64,000 nucleotides of DNA from Rhodobacteraceae bacterium EhC02 (GCA_001650895.1 LXYH01000005.1:186001-250000), one strand, 5' to 3'; counted from the stretch's first letter, positions 37,748-47,691 are shown. Notes: generated from the letters alone by a model not told the origin. A program made the numbers and translations.

Positions 37748-38143
37748 CTATTCCCACCATTGATCTATGGCGGCGATGTCATCGTCCGACCAGCCGAAGT
37801 GATGCGCGAATTCGTGGATCGTGACATGCGCCACCAGATCCTCGATCGTCACATCGCCGCGTTCGCGCCACTCATCCAGGATGGGTTCGCGGAACAGCCA
37901 GACGGTATCCGGCCCCATCGGCTGATCGAACACCGATTTTTCCGTCATGGGGATGCCGTCATAGAGCCCTGTCAGATCAAGCGGATCGTCGATCTCCAGC
38001 TCGCGCAGCATGTCGTCATCGGGCCAGTCCACCACGCAGATCGCAACCTGCAAGGCCGCGCCGCGAAAGGGTCCGGGCAGGCCATCCACCGTCTGGCGGG
38101 CCATCTCTTCGATCTGGTCGAGACTGGGCGAAAGGTCCGTCAT
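37748..38143 (-). CDS. small zincin-like metallopeptidase family protein
   Basis: A 131-residue protein with a C-terminal HExxH zinc motif (TIHEFAHHFGWSDDD) extended by a third His and acidic residues, the pattern of the minimal 'metallopeptidase family' (DUF1025/acidobacterial-type zincins). The N-terminal half has VVDWPDDDMLRELEI and LDLTGLYDGIPM, also family-typical. The ATG at 38143 gives the usual MTDL start; a longer frame to 38275 has no support. Substrate and role are unknown. It converges on nadE 20 nt away. Confidence 0.85.
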   Translation of the reverse strand: MTDLSPSLDQIEEMARQTVDGLPGPFRGAALQVAICVVDWPDDDMLRELEIDDPLDLTGLYDGIPMTEKSVFDQPMGPDTVWLFREPILDEWRERGDVTIEDLVAHVTIHEFAHHFGWSDDDIAAIDQWWE

Positions 38144-38285
38144 CCCCGCGATATGGCGTGACGCGCGCGAAAATGAAATCCCTGCAGGGCCGCCAAGGTG
38201 AAAAACGACCTGCCCGTCGCGTTCTGACAGGCAGGCGGCCGTGGGTTTTGGCAAAACACCGCGACTTTCACACAAGGGTAACAGG

Positions 38286-38837
38286 ATGATCGCGGTTCAT
38301 GCGAGGCAGGCGGCCTTTTCCGCCGAGGAATGCGAGCGAATCGTGGCGATGGCCGATGCGGCGCCCGCCCGCGATGCACGGCTGGTCGGCCAGAACCAGG
38401 ACCACAACCTGCGCCGCGCCGATCTGGTCTGGCTGGATGATGTGCCGGGCAGCGAATGGGTGATGGATCGCATCATCGACGTGGTCCGCGAAGCCAACCG
38501 CGATGTTTTCGGCTTCGATCTGCAAAGTTTTTCCGAAAGCGCACAGGTCGCCCGCTACGGGGCCGAGCGCGAGGGGCACTTCGACTGGCATTCCGACATT
38601 GGCGATGGCCCGCTGGCGCGGCAACGCAAGCTGACGATGGTGGTGCAGCTGTCGTCGCCCGATGGCTATGCAGGCGGGCGACTGGAAGTCATGCCAAGCG
38701 CTCATGCGCAAGAGGCCAGCCTGGGGCAGGGGGATGCCACCATCTTTCCAAGCTTCCTGTTGCACCGGGTCACGCCCGTCACCAAGGGGCAGCGCCAGTC
38801 CCTGACGATCTGGGCGCATGGGCCGGCCTTCCGCTGA
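38286..38837 (+). CDS. 2-oxoglutarate/Fe(II)-dependent oxygenase family protein
   Basis: Prolyl-4-hydroxylase-like dioxygenase of 183 residues. The iron ligands are the HxD of GHFDWHSDIGDG (about residues 98-102) and a distal His in FLLHRVTPVTKGQRQSL; the following Arg (about residue 173) should bind 2-oxoglutarate. The start at 38286 has an AAGGGTAACAGG ribosome binding region. The hydroxylation target is unknown; the PKHD-type PiuC family, linked to iron uptake, is related. It converges on purK across a hairpin. Confidence 0.87.
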   Translation: MIAVHARQAAFSAEECERIVAMADAAPARDARLVGQNQDHNLRRADLVWLDDVPGSEWVMDRIIDVVREANRDVFGFDLQSFSESAQVARYGAEREGHFDWHSDIGDGPLARQRKLTMVVQLSSPDGYAGGRLEVMPSAHAQEASLGQGDATIFPSFLLHRVTPVTKGQRQSLTIWAHGPAFR

Positions 38838-38844
38838 AGGCCGG
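38823..38844. terminator. hairpin between convergent oxygenase and purK genes
   Basis: Perfect 9 bp stem CCGGCCTTC / GAAGGCCGG with loop CGCT, overlapping the oxygenase stop. No U-run follows on either strand, so intrinsic termination is only possible, not clear. Confidence 0.4.
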
Positions 38845-38849
38845 ACCCC

Positions 38850-39926
38850 TCAGCCCTTGGGCGTCACGATCCGGTTCACATGGCCCATCTTGCGACCGGC
38901 CTTGACCTCGGCCTTGCCGTAAAGATGCAGGGCCGTTGATGGCTCGCGGGCCAGATCCGGCACGCGGTCCATGTCGGCACCGATCAGGTTTTCCATCACC
39001 ACATCGGCATGGCGTGACCCGTCGCCAAGCGGCCAGCCCGCGACGGCGCGGATGTGCTGCTCGAACTGGTCGATGGTGCAGCCATTCTGCGTCCAGTGCC
39101 CCGAATTATGCACGCGCGGCGCGATCTCGTTCACGATCAGACCCTTGGGTGTGACGAACAGTTCAACCCCCATGACGCCCACATAATCCAGCGCGTTCAG
39201 GATCCTGGCGGTCAGCAGCACCGCATCCATCCGCAGCGCCGACGACAGGCGCGACGGCACCGTGGTCGTGTGCAGGATCCCGTCACGGTGCACGTTCTCG
39301 CCCGGATCGTAGCAGGCCACATCGCCGCGCGTGTTGCGCGCGCCGATCACCGACACCTCGTACTGGAAATCAACGAACCCTTCCAGGATCGCGGGGCTGC
39401 CTGCCATGTCGGCCAGTGCGCGGGGCGCATCCGCCGCCGTCATCAGCCGCGACTGACCCTTGCCGTCATACCCGAAGCGCCGGGTCTTGAGGATCGCAGG
39501 CACGCCAACGGCGGCAATCGCCGCGTCAAGGGATGCGGCATCGTCCACGGCCGCATAGGGCGCGGTCTGCAAGCCCAGCCCGGTCAGGAAATCCTTTTCG
39601 GTGATCCGGTCCTGGCTGATGCGCAGCGCCTCGCGTCCCGGACGGATCGGGCGCAGCGGTTCCAGCAGGTCCAGCGCGGTTGTGGGGATGTTCTCGAACT
39701 CGTAGGTGATCACGTCGACCGAGGCTGCAAAGGCACCCAGCGCCGCGGCATCCTCGTAGGGGGCGGTTGTCACCTGATGGGCCACGTCAGCGGCCGGCGG
39801 ATGCGCGCCGGGCTCGAAGATATGGGCGCGAAAGCCAAGGCGGCTGGCCGCGACCGACAGCATGCGGCCCAATTGCCCGCCGCCCAGAATGCCGATGGTG
39901 GCGCCCGTTTTCAGCATGTCACTCAT
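38850..39926 (-). CDS. purK: 5-(carboxyamino)imidazole ribonucleotide synthase PurK
   Basis: ATP-grasp enzyme converting AIR, bicarbonate and ATP to N5-CAIR in purine synthesis. Features: [20 protein letters not shown] at the N terminus, [11 protein letters not shown], the ATP-grasp [13 protein letters not shown] and [15 protein letters not shown]. The start at 39926 ([12 protein letters not shown]) overlaps purE by 8 nt, a normal purEK arrangement, and gives 358 residues. Confidence 0.97.
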   Translation of the reverse strand: MSDMLKTGATIGILGGGQLGRMLSVAASRLGFRAHIFEPGAHPPAADVAHQVTTAPYEDAAALGAFAASVDVITYEFENIPTTALDLLEPLRPIRPGREALRISQDRITEKDFLTGLGLQTAPYAAVDDAASLDAAIAAVGVPAILKTRRFGYDGKGQSRLMTAADAPRALADMAGSPAILEGFVDFQYEVSVIGARNTRGDVACYDPGENVHRDGILHTTTVPSRLSSALRMDAVLLTARILNALDYVGVMGVELFVTPKGLIVNEIAPRVHNSGHWTQNGCTIDQFEQHIRAVAGWPLGDGSRHADVVMENLIGADMDRVPDLAREPSTALHLYGKAEVKAGRKMGHVNRIVTPKG

Positions 39927-40407
39927 CCACGGGCACCTCGGGGATCGAGGCGGACAGGTCCGCGCGCCACGCATCCAGTCTTGCCGCCAGCGCCGGATCC
40001 TGAAGTGCAAGGATGCCTGCCGCCATCAGCCCGGCATTGGCCGCACCCGCCGCACCGATTGCCATGGTCGCGACCGGATAGCCACGCGGCATCTGCAGAA
40101 TCGAATAAAGACTGTCCACACCCGACAACGCCTTGGTCTGGACCGGCACGCCGATCACCGGCACGCGGGTCTTTGACGCCATCATGCCCGGCAGATGCGC
40201 CGCGCCGCCCGCGCCTGCGATGATGACCTGAAGGCCGCGATCCACGGCACCCTTTCCGTAATCCCACAACCTGTCCGGCGTGCGATGCGCCGACACGATC
40301 CGCGCCTCATAGGGTACGCCCAGCGCATCCAGCATGTCGGCTGCTTCCTTCATGGTCGGCCAGTCCGACTGGCTGCCCATGATGATCCCTACCTTGATGT
40401 CGGCCAT
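39919..40407 (-). CDS. purE: N5-carboxyaminoimidazole ribonucleotide mutase PurE
   Basis: Class I PurE converting N5-CAIR to CAIR. Signature: [16 protein letters not shown] at the N terminus, [15 protein letters not shown], and [19 protein letters not shown] with the catalytic His. ATG 40407 gives 162 residues; the frame extends further but the family start is MADIKVGI. Translationally coupled with purK. Confidence 0.98.
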   Translation of the reverse strand: MADIKVGIIMGSQSDWPTMKEAADMLDALGVPYEARIVSAHRTPDRLWDYGKGAVDRGLQVIIAGAGGAAHLPGMMASKTRVPVIGVPVQTKALSGVDSLYSILQMPRGYPVATMAIGAAGAANAGLMAAGILALQDPALAARLDAWRADLSASIPEVPVDE

Positions 40408-40476
40408 GCGCGCGCACCCCCTGTCAGATTGAGCGCGCACTATAGCCAAGGCGCTGCCCTGTGCAATGGTGCGGGA

Positions 40477-40701
40477 TCAGGCGATGATGTCGGGGGTCAG
40501 GCGATCTTCGATCCGGGCGATCATGTCCTTGAGGCGCAGTTTCTTCTTCTTCAGCCGTTGTATGGTCAGCTGATCACCGGTTCCCTTTTCGACAAGGGCG
40601 GTGATGGCATCGTCAAGATCGCGATGTTCGCGGCGGAAAACCTCAAGCTCCACACGCAGCACATCGTCGGTCTTCATCGAGATATCGCTGATGGCGTTCA
40701 T
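40477..40701 (-). CDS. YdcH family (DUF465) small protein
   Basis: A 74-residue helical protein with the DUF465 pattern: FRREHRDLDDAI followed by the basic IQRLKKKKLRLKDMI and IEDRLTP. Members are small cytosolic coiled-coil proteins with no assigned function. ATG 40701 gives the family start; the frame upstream to 40743 is not supported. It lies between purE and the divergent hsp20 gene. Confidence 0.88.
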   Translation of the reverse strand: MNAISDISMKTDDVLRVELEVFRREHRDLDDAITALVEKGTGDQLTIQRLKKKKLRLKDMIARIEDRLTPDIIA

Positions 40702-40828
40702 GGCGTGAATTTCCCAGGCAGGTGATTCCCCCGTGTCGGGCACGGAGGATCAACATACTGAAAAACGGGCAATTCGCAAAGTATCTCGGTGTCGCATCCT
40801 TTGGTTTGGCCCCGGTTGCATCTGGGGA

Positions 40829-40857
40829 CTTGTGCACCGCAGACCTGCGCCCCATAT
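40829..40857 (+). promoter_or_regulatory. sigma-32-type heat-shock promoter of hsp20
   Basis: CTTGTG (40829-40834), 15 nt, CCCCATAT (40850-40857). This closely matches the heat-shock sigma factor consensus (CTTGAA ... CCCCATnT) and lies about 65 nt upstream of the small heat-shock gene. Confidence 0.8.
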
Positions 40858-40896
40858 TTCCGGTGAAGGGGTCGCCGCACAGGGGCCCCGGTTTGG

Positions 40897-40919
40897 ACGG
40901 TCGCTTTTGACAAGGACGT
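40897..40919 (+). promoter_or_regulatory. ROSE-like RNA thermometer over the hsp20 ribosome binding site
   Basis: TCGCT (40901-40905), the U-Y-G-C-U motif of ROSE elements, can pair with the AGGA of the Shine-Dalgarno (40913-40916) leaving the G unpaired, as in known ROSE thermometers. Flanking pairs are G40900-C40917, C40898-G40918 and A40897-U40919. The ATG is at 40924. Melting on heating would free the ribosome binding site. Pairing was worked out by hand. Confidence 0.55.
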
Positions 40920-40923
40920 GTCG

Positions 40924-41337
40924 ATGACGAAACTGACTCTGGGGTCCCACCCCTATCTGCTGGGTTTCGACCAGCTGGAACGCCTGCTGGAGCGGAATGC
41001 GAAATCCGGCAACGAAGGCTATCCGCCTTTCAATATCGAACAGACTTCGAACAATTCCTACAGGATCACCCTGGCGGTCGCAGGTTTTGGTGAAACCGAT
41101 CTGGCCATCACGGTCGAGGATCGCCAACTGGTGATCCGGGGCCGGCAACGTGACGATGGCGAAGGACGTGTCTATCTGCATCGCGGCATCGCCGCGCGCC
41201 AGTTCCAGCGCAGTTTCGTGCTGGCCGACGGGGTCGAGGTGGGCGAGGCGATCATGGAAAACGGTCTGCTGCATGTGGACCTGACCCGTGCCGAACCCGA
41301 GACGGTTGTGCAAACCATCAGGATCAGGAAAGGATAA
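40924..41337 (+). CDS. Hsp20/IbpA-type small heat-shock protein
   Basis: ATP-independent holdase chaperone with an alpha-crystallin domain. The N terminus SHPYLLGFDQLERLLER and YPPFNIEQTSNNSYRITLAV are typical of class A (IbpA-like) alpha-proteobacterial Hsp20. The C-terminal RIRKG replaces the usual I-x-I tail region, which is short here. It has 137 residues from ATG 40924, preceded by AAGGA; a GTG 6 nt earlier is an alternative. The heat-shock promoter and thermometer-like leader indicate double thermal control. It is followed 3 nt later by a DUF1150 gene. Confidence 0.95.
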   Translation: MTKLTLGSHPYLLGFDQLERLLERNAKSGNEGYPPFNIEQTSNNSYRITLAVAGFGETDLAITVEDRQLVIRGRQRDDGEGRVYLHRGIAARQFQRSFVLADGVEVGEAIMENGLLHVDLTRAEPETVVQTIRIRKG

Positions 41338-41340
41338 GCC

Positions 41341-41568
41341 ATGGATACGAAATTCGATTTCGGTGACGAGGGCGAGAACCCCATCGTCTATGTGCGACCC
41401 GTGAAGGTGGCCGACCTGCCCGAGGATATTCGCCAGCAGGCCATGGGCATGGATACGCTTTATGCCGTGCATGATGCCACGGGCAATCAACTGGCGCTGG
41501 TCAAGGACCGCAAGCTTGCCTTTGTTCTGGCGCGCCAGAACCATATGGCGCCGGTCGCCGTGCACTGA
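41341..41568 (+). CDS. DUF1150 family protein
   Basis: A 75-residue protein of the DUF1150 family found in alpha-proteobacteria, commonly next to small heat-shock genes. Seen are NPIVYVRPVKVADLPEDIR, MDTLYAVHDATGNQLALV and a basic/hydrophobic end. No function is known. It begins 3 nt after the hsp20 stop, so it is expressed with it under heat shock, and a strong terminator follows. Confidence 0.9.
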   Translation: MDTKFDFGDEGENPIVYVRPVKVADLPEDIRQQAMGMDTLYAVHDATGNQLALVKDRKLAFVLARQNHMAPVAVH

Positions 41569-41595
41569 GGGGATTTGTCCCTGCGCAGGATCGAA

Positions 41596-41626
41596 AAAGG
41601 CCGCATCCTTGGGAATGCGGCCTTTT
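41596..41626. terminator. bidirectional rho-independent terminator
   Basis: Stem AAAAGGCCGCAT / ATGCGGCCTTTT around 41596-41626, with T-runs on both strands. It separates hsp20-DUF1150 (plus) from the convergent sat/cysC gene (minus). Confidence 0.85.
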
Positions 41627-41648
41627 GCATTTGGCGCCAGGGCGCGGA

Positions 41649-43355
<1,707 letters not shown>

Positions 43356-43534
43356 GATGGGACTTTCAATGCGGATCAGACGGGAAACCAGGTAAATGAC
43401 AAGCGGTGTCGAGCCTGCAAAACCATGCAGGATCGGGGGCCGTCTAGCGCCTGAAAGGGACGAAATTCAAGCAGACTTCGCCCGAAAGTGCGACTTCGGA
43501 CGAAAGTGAGTCCTTTTTGCAGATCCTTGGACGA

Positions 43535-44479
43535 TTATTCCTGATGCTCGGCCAGAAAGCGTTCAGCGTCCAGCGCCGCCATGCAGCCCATTCCCGCCGA
43601 TGTCACGGCCTGACGATACTTGTGGTCCGTCAGGTCGCCTGCGGCGAAGATTCCGGGAATCGAGGTCTCGGTGCTGCCGGGCTTGACGGTCACGTAACCG
43701 CCGTTGTGCAGCTCCAGCACATCCTTGACCAGTTCGTTCGCAGGCGCATGGCCAATGGCCACGAACACGCCCTTGCAGGGGATCTCGGTGATCGCGCCGG
43801 TATCGACATGCTTGACGCGCACGCCCGTGACACCCTTGGGGTTGTCTTCGCCGATCACCTCTTCCAGCTGGTGGAACCAGAGGGTTTCGATCTTGGGGTT
43901 CTTGAACAGGCGATCCTGCAGGATCTTTTCGGCGCGCAATGTATCGCGGCGATGGATCAGCGTGACCTTCGAGGCGAAGTTGGTCAGGAACAGCGCCTCT
44001 TCGACCGCTGTGTTGCCGCCGCCGATCACGACGATTTCCTGCCCGCGATAGAAGAACCCGTCGCAGGTGGCGCAGGCCGACACGCCAAAGCCCTTGAAGG
44101 CATCTTCCGACGGCAGGCCCAGCCATTTGGCGCGTGCGCCCGTGGCAAGGATCACCGCATCGGCGGTATAGGTCGTGCCGCTGTCACCCTTGGCCACGAA
44201 GGGCCGCACGCCCGTGTCCAGCGAGACGATGATATCGCCGATGATCTCGCAGCCCATCGCCTTGGCATGGTCCTGCATCCGCACCATCAGGTCGGGACCC
44301 TGCACTTCGGTGTCGCCGGGCCAGTTCTCGACTTCGGTCGTGGTCGTCAGCTGCCCACCCGGTTCGATGCCCTGCACCAGGATCGGCTCCAGCATGGCGC
44401 GGCTGGCATAGACGCCCGCAGTATATCCGGCAGGCCCCGAGCCGATGATCAGAACCTTCGTGTGTCGCGTCTCGGCCAT
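43535..44479 (-). CDS. trxB: thioredoxin-disulfide reductase
   Basis: FAD- and NADPH-dependent enzyme keeping thioredoxin reduced. Visible: FAD site [19 protein letters not shown], redox-active CATC in [13 protein letters not shown] (about residue 140), NADPH site [14 protein letters not shown], and the C-terminal FAD motif [22 protein letters not shown] 44479 with AAAGGTGG upstream gives 314 residues; a GTG 9 nt earlier is in frame. It is divergent from an Lrp-type regulator that might control it. Confidence 0.97.
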   Translation of the reverse strand: MAETRHTKVLIIGSGPAGYTAGVYASRAMLEPILVQGIEPGGQLTTTTEVENWPGDTEVQGPDLMVRMQDHAKAMGCEIIGDIIVSLDTGVRPFVAKGDSGTTYTADAVILATGARAKWLGLPSEDAFKGFGVSACATCDGFFYRGQEIVVIGGGNTAVEEALFLTNFASKVTLIHRRDTLRAEKILQDRLFKNPKIETLWFHQLEEVIGEDNPKGVTGVRVKHVDTGAITEIPCKGVFVAIGHAPANELVKDVLELHNGGYVTVKPGSTETSIPGIFAAGDLTDHKYRQAVTSAGMGCMAALDAERFLAEHQE

Positions 44480-44619
44480 GGGTGCCACCTTTGTCTTTGA
44501 ATCTGGTTTCCGGACAGCATATAGACCCGCTGCGCGAAGGCGAAAAGCCCCAAGCGCGGATCAGGATCGGCGACCAATCCGCGCGGCGTTGAAACGATGT
44601 TGCGTATCGGTGAAAGAAT

Positions 44620-44648
44620 ATTGCGCGCGCCACTGGCAATGCTATAAG
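44620..44648 (+). promoter_or_regulatory. candidate promoter and operator of the Lrp-type gene
   Basis: TTGCGC (44621-44626), 16 nt, TATAAG (44643-44648). An inverted repeat ATTGC (44620-44624) / GCAAT (44636-44640) covers the -35 and spacer, a layout fitting autorepression by the encoded regulator. Confidence 0.4.
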
Positions 44649-44674
44649 AAACCGTCCTCAAGGAGAGCAGAAAC

Positions 44675-45175
44675 ATGGCCGGAACGCGGCTTGACCCGAT
44701 TGATCGGAAAATCCTCGCGGAATTGCAGGCAGACGGTCGCATGACCAATGTCGAGCTTGCGAAGCGCGTGGGCATTTCCGCGCCCCCCTGTCTGCGCCGT
44801 GTGCGCACTCTGGAAGAGGCGGGATATATTCGCGGCTATCATGCCAAGGTCGACCCGCGCGAATTGGGGTTCGAGGTGCAGGTCTTCGCCATGGTCGGTC
44901 TGCAAAGCCAGGCCGAGGCGGACCTGTCCGCCTTCGAGGCCCGCTGCCGCGCCTGGCCGCTGGTGCGCGAGTGCCACATGCTGAACGGTGAGGTTGACTT
45001 CATCCTCAAATGCGTGGCGCCTGATCTCAGCACCTTTCAGTCTTTCCTGACCGAGCAACTGACCGCCGCCGACAATGTGGCCAGCGTCAAGACAAGCCTT
45101 GTGATCCGCTGTGCCAAGGATGAACCGGGCGTGCCCTTCGACGTGCTGGAAGCGCGCCTCAGCCGCTCTGCCTGA
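44675..45175 (+). CDS. Lrp/AsnC family transcriptional regulator
   Basis: DNA-binding regulator of 166 residues. The N-terminal helix-turn-helix (LDPIDRKILAELQADGRM, VELAKRVGISAPPCLRRVRTL) is followed by the ligand-sensing ASNC/RAM domain (QVFAMVGLQ, then ECHMLNGEVDFILKCVAPD). AAGGAGAG precedes the ATG. Ligand and targets are not known. Its place opposite trxB hints at a shared regulatory region, but family members often act elsewhere too. It is followed by a hairpin. Confidence 0.93.
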   Translation: MAGTRLDPIDRKILAELQADGRMTNVELAKRVGISAPPCLRRVRTLEEAGYIRGYHAKVDPRELGFEVQVFAMVGLQSQAEADLSAFEARCRAWPLVRECHMLNGEVDFILKCVAPDLSTFQSFLTEQLTAADNVASVKTSLVIRCAKDEPGVPFDVLEARLSRSA

Positions 45176-45195
45176 CATCGCCGGCCCTGTGTCGG

Positions 45196-45217
45196 AGGGC
45201 GCCAGTTATGGCGCCCT
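45196..45217. terminator. hairpin between convergent Lrp and Hint genes
   Basis: Perfect 9 bp stem AGGGCGCCA / TGGCGCCCT with loop GTTA. Position suggests bidirectional termination; no T-run follows. Confidence 0.5.
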
Positions 45218-45229
45218 GCGATCCCGTCC

Positions 45230-46180
45230 TCACGCGGCCGTCAGGCTGTCCAGCGTTGCCAGCGATGCGCGCGGATAGGCCAGCGGCCCGAAGTCGTCCA
45301 GGCTGCGGATATGCGGGAAAAGCGACAGGAAGACCGACAGGGCATTCGGCCCGATCCGCTGTTCCAGTCCCAGGCCGGGATGAAAGCTTTCCATGTCCAG
45401 CCCGGACACCTTGATCGAGGCGTGACGGTCCAGGCACAGGTGATACACGGTCACCGGGCGCGGCGGCGTGATGCGGATCGCGCTCATTCCGTCTTCGAAA
45501 TCGGCCACCGGCGTGAAGACCTGTCCGGACCGCGCGCCCTTGCCTTGCAACTCGCGCAGGGCCGCAGGGCGGTGCAGCATGCGTGCCCCGGGTCCAGCCA
45601 TGACATCCGCCATGGGGCGACCCATGCCGAAGGTATCCGCCATGATGCGCGTCATGCGCGTCTGTTCCGGATCATCGCTGGCGGCCTCGGGCAGGATCGT
45701 CATTGATCCGATCCACAGAACCGGGCGCGCGCCGAACTCGACCGTTTCGATCTTCATGCCGGGCACCAGATCCTCGATCGCGCAAAGGCCGTCGCTTGTC
45801 GTCAGCAGCGTGCCACGGGCAAAAGCGGAAAAGGCGGATTCGAACAGCGACGTGGCCGGTGCCACATGACGGCTTTCGACGATATCGCCATTTTTTCCTA
45901 GGCTGCTGACCTCGTAGCGGCGCATGACCGGCATCGCGCCTGTCGGGGCTGCGCGCAACGGTTGCGGCGTGGGCCGGGTCTTGGGCAGCGCGACGCCGGG
46001 GTTCGGCCGGATGGATGTGCGCGGTGTCTCGCATGCGGGTTTGGGTGCGGGCGTGTCACGCGCGTCGCGCAGCACCGAAGCGGCGGCCGAACAGGGCGGA
46101 ATGGCCCCTTGTGCAAGCGTGATGCCGGAAGATGTCTTGTGCGTTGCCAGATGTCTGGCCGAGGGGGCGTGCAATACCAT
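45230..46180 (-). CDS. Hint-domain-containing protein
   Basis: A protein of about 316 residues with a Hint (hedgehog/intein) type module: AFARGTLLTTSDGLCAIEDLVPGMKIETVE, then RPVLWIGSMTI and VYHLCLDRHASIKVSGLDMESFHPG. Such stand-alone Hint_2 proteins are frequent in Rhodobacteraceae, and their substrate is unknown. The usual N-terminal nucleophile position (after FARGT) has no Cys, so self-splicing or cleavage is doubtful. The first 85 residues are a Pro/Ala/Thr-rich, probably disordered lead-in, and the start is uncertain (ATG 46180, GTG 46192, or an internal ATG at the MRRYEVSSL block). Confidence 0.8.
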   Translation of the reverse strand: MVLHAPSARHLATHKTSSGITLAQGAIPPCSAAASVLRDARDTPAPKPACETPRTSIRPNPGVALPKTRPTPQPLRAAPTGAMPVMRRYEVSSLGKNGDIVESRHVAPATSLFESAFSAFARGTLLTTSDGLCAIEDLVPGMKIETVEFGARPVLWIGSMTILPEAASDDPEQTRMTRIMADTFGMGRPMADVMAGPGARMLHRPAALRELQGKGARSGQVFTPVADFEDGMSAIRITPPRPVTVYHLCLDRHASIKVSGLDMESFHPGLGLEQRIGPNALSVFLSLFPHIRSLDDFGPLAYPRASLATLDSLTAA

Positions 46181-46445
46181 GCGCTGCACCACTTGTTGGC
46201 GTCGCAGTCGTGTCGGCCCCCACCGACAACACCGAAAGGACTTTGGTTAAAGTTTTCAGTGAGACCAAAGGCCCAATTCCCGACACTTTTGTCAAAAAGT
46301 CGGAACAATCTGCGGCGATGAGGGCGTAATCCGGGTGTCAGGCCGGTTTTGTTTCAGCAGTTTGGACAAAGCTGCCATATTTTGATTCGACTTGTGTCAG
46401 CAATCCGACCGGCGCCCGGCATCATGGCAACGGCGCGCCCGATGC
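46181..46445. other. intergenic region upstream of the Hint gene
   Basis: Noncoding stretch up to the 49-residue ORF's terminator, moderately AT-rich. It includes a small hairpin TGTCGG/CCGACA at 46211-46228. Short frames on both strands are unconvincing. It should contain the promoter of the Hint gene. Confidence 0.4.
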
Positions 46446-46472
46446 AAAAAGCCGCCCCGGGAGGAGGGCGGC
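46446..46472 (-). terminator. rho-independent terminator after the 49-residue ORF
   Basis: On the minus strand: GCCGCCC, loop, GGGCGGC, then TTTTTG. It lies 24 nt after the stop of the small ORF, which supports that ORF being a real gene. Confidence 0.75.
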
Positions 46473-46495
46473 CTTCTGCTGAAAAGGAGGGAGTT

Positions 46496-46645
46496 TCAGG
46501 CGCGGCGCGACAGCTTCGGCGCGGCGCGGCGTTTGGCAACCATCGCCGCGCGCAGGCGACCGCGTTGCCAGGGCAGAGAGGTTTGTTCCAGTTCGATCGC
46601 TTTTGCGGTTTCGAGGACCGACTTGATCCAGCGCTTGTTTTTCAT
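46496..46645 (-). CDS. small basic hypothetical protein (49 aa)
   Basis: A 49-residue, strongly basic ORF beginning MKNKRWIKSVLETAK and containing LPWQRGRLRAAMVAKRRAAP. A GGAGAC ribosome binding site precedes the ATG and a clear terminator follows. I recall similar short MKxxRWIKSxxETA...LPWxRGxRR proteins annotated as hypothetical in other Rhodobacteraceae, but cannot confirm this here. The charge and Arg/Lys content would suit nucleic-acid or membrane binding; no function is assigned. Confidence 0.65.
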   Translation of the reverse strand: MKNKRWIKSVLETAKAIELEQTSLPWQRGRLRAAMVAKRRAAPKLSRRA

Positions 46646-46935
46646 CTGTCTTGTCTCCGTCCTCTGATCCGGCCTTGCGGGCGCTGCCGTGATGGTTCGA
46701 CCCGTTATGGAAACAATCTGACGGATCAATGCGGCATTGTTTTGTCCAGAGGCGTGGCAATCTCGTGGCGGGGCCTGCGGTGTCGTTATTGTTAGTCCGT
46801 CACTTCAGGCTTTCAGTAAAAATAATTTAAAAACATAAGCTTGAGAATTTTGTGCGAAACAATTTCCACTGATGGTGGTGATTGTTTCCGTCTTTCCGCG
46901 GCGATCCTGTCGGCAAATGCCGCATTCCTGCCAGA
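46646..46935. other. AT-rich intergenic region with repeated GAAACAAT motifs
   Basis: Intergenic DNA with a distinctly AT-rich patch (46810-46880). The octamer GAAACAAT or its complement occurs at 46710-46717, 46856-46863 and 46881-46888; the last two form an inverted repeat with a 17 nt spacer. It probably contains the promoter of the small ORF. Confidence 0.4.
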
Positions 46936-47691
46936 TTACAGGCGGATGGCCGAGATCAACCTGCCGTAATCGGCCTCGCCCGCATGGGTCGTGCGGCGAT
47001 AGGAAAAGAATCGCTCGGGGTCCGAATAGGTGCAATGGCGCGTCCATTCGGCATGGCCGACACCCGCCCCCCGCAAACGGTGCAGCCCATAGGCGGGCAG
47101 GTCGAACATCATACGGTCACCCTTGCCCTGCGCGAAGAAGCGGGCATTACCGGGGTCTTCGCCCAGGAAATCCTCGAAGAACTCGGGGCCGACCTCATAG
47201 GCCTGCTGACTGATCGATGGTCCGATCACGGCGTGGATGTCCGCGCGCCGCGCGCCCATCTGCTCCATCGCCGAAACGGTGGCTTCAAGCACACCGTCCA
47301 GCGCGCCCCGCCATCCCGCATGCGCGGCACCGATCACCCCGGCCTGCCTGTCGGCAAAAAGAACGGGCTGGCAATCGGCGGTCAGGATCGCCAGCGCCAC
47401 GCCCGGCGTGGCTGTCACCATCGCGTCGGCGCGCGGTTTGTCCGCCAAGGGGCCTGAAACGGTCACCACATCTGGCGAATGAACCTGATGCACGGTGACA
47501 AGATGTTCCGGCGAAAGATCCATCGCCTGGGCCACTCGCGCGCGGTTGATCGCGACGATCTCTGCCTGGTCTGACGAGCCTGGCCCGCAATTCAGACCCT
47601 GGAACACCCCCGAGGAGGCCCCGCCGCGACGGGTGAAGAACCCGTGCCTGAGCGGGGACAGCGCCTCTGAGGTGATGATTTCCAGCGTCAT
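46936..47691 (-). CDS. pgeF: peptidoglycan editing factor/purine nucleoside phosphorylase, PgeF/YfiH family
   Basis: Multicopper-oxidase-like (laccase) domain protein of 251 residues. In E. coli it removes misincorporated amino acids from muropeptide precursors, and family members also show purine nucleoside phosphorylase activity. The metal/active-site residues are in TADCQPVLFAD (Cys) and IGAAHAGWRGAL (His), with VTVHQVHSPDVV upstream. It is last of a minus-strand group lgt-methyltransferase-pgeF, an arrangement seen in other alpha-proteobacteria. The gap to the methyltransferase is 6 nt. Confidence 0.92.
   Translation of the reverse strand: MTLEIITSEALSPLRHGFFTRRGGASSGVFQGLNCGPGSSDQAEIVAINRARVAQAMDLSPEHLVTVHQVHSPDVVTVSGPLADKPRADAMVTATPGVALAILTADCQPVLFADRQAGVIGAAHAGWRGALDGVLEATVSAMEQMGARRADIHAVIGPSISQQAYEVGPEFFEDFLGEDPGNARFFAQGKGDRMMFDLPAYGLHRLRGAGVGHAEWTRHCTYSDPERFFSYRRTTHAGEADYGRLISAIRL

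Noticed and set aside
40541-40560. TTCTTCTTC string as a fourth copy of the dispersed repeat
   Set aside because: It lies inside the YdcH-family gene and encodes its Lys run (KKKK); the GGATATTT half is absent.
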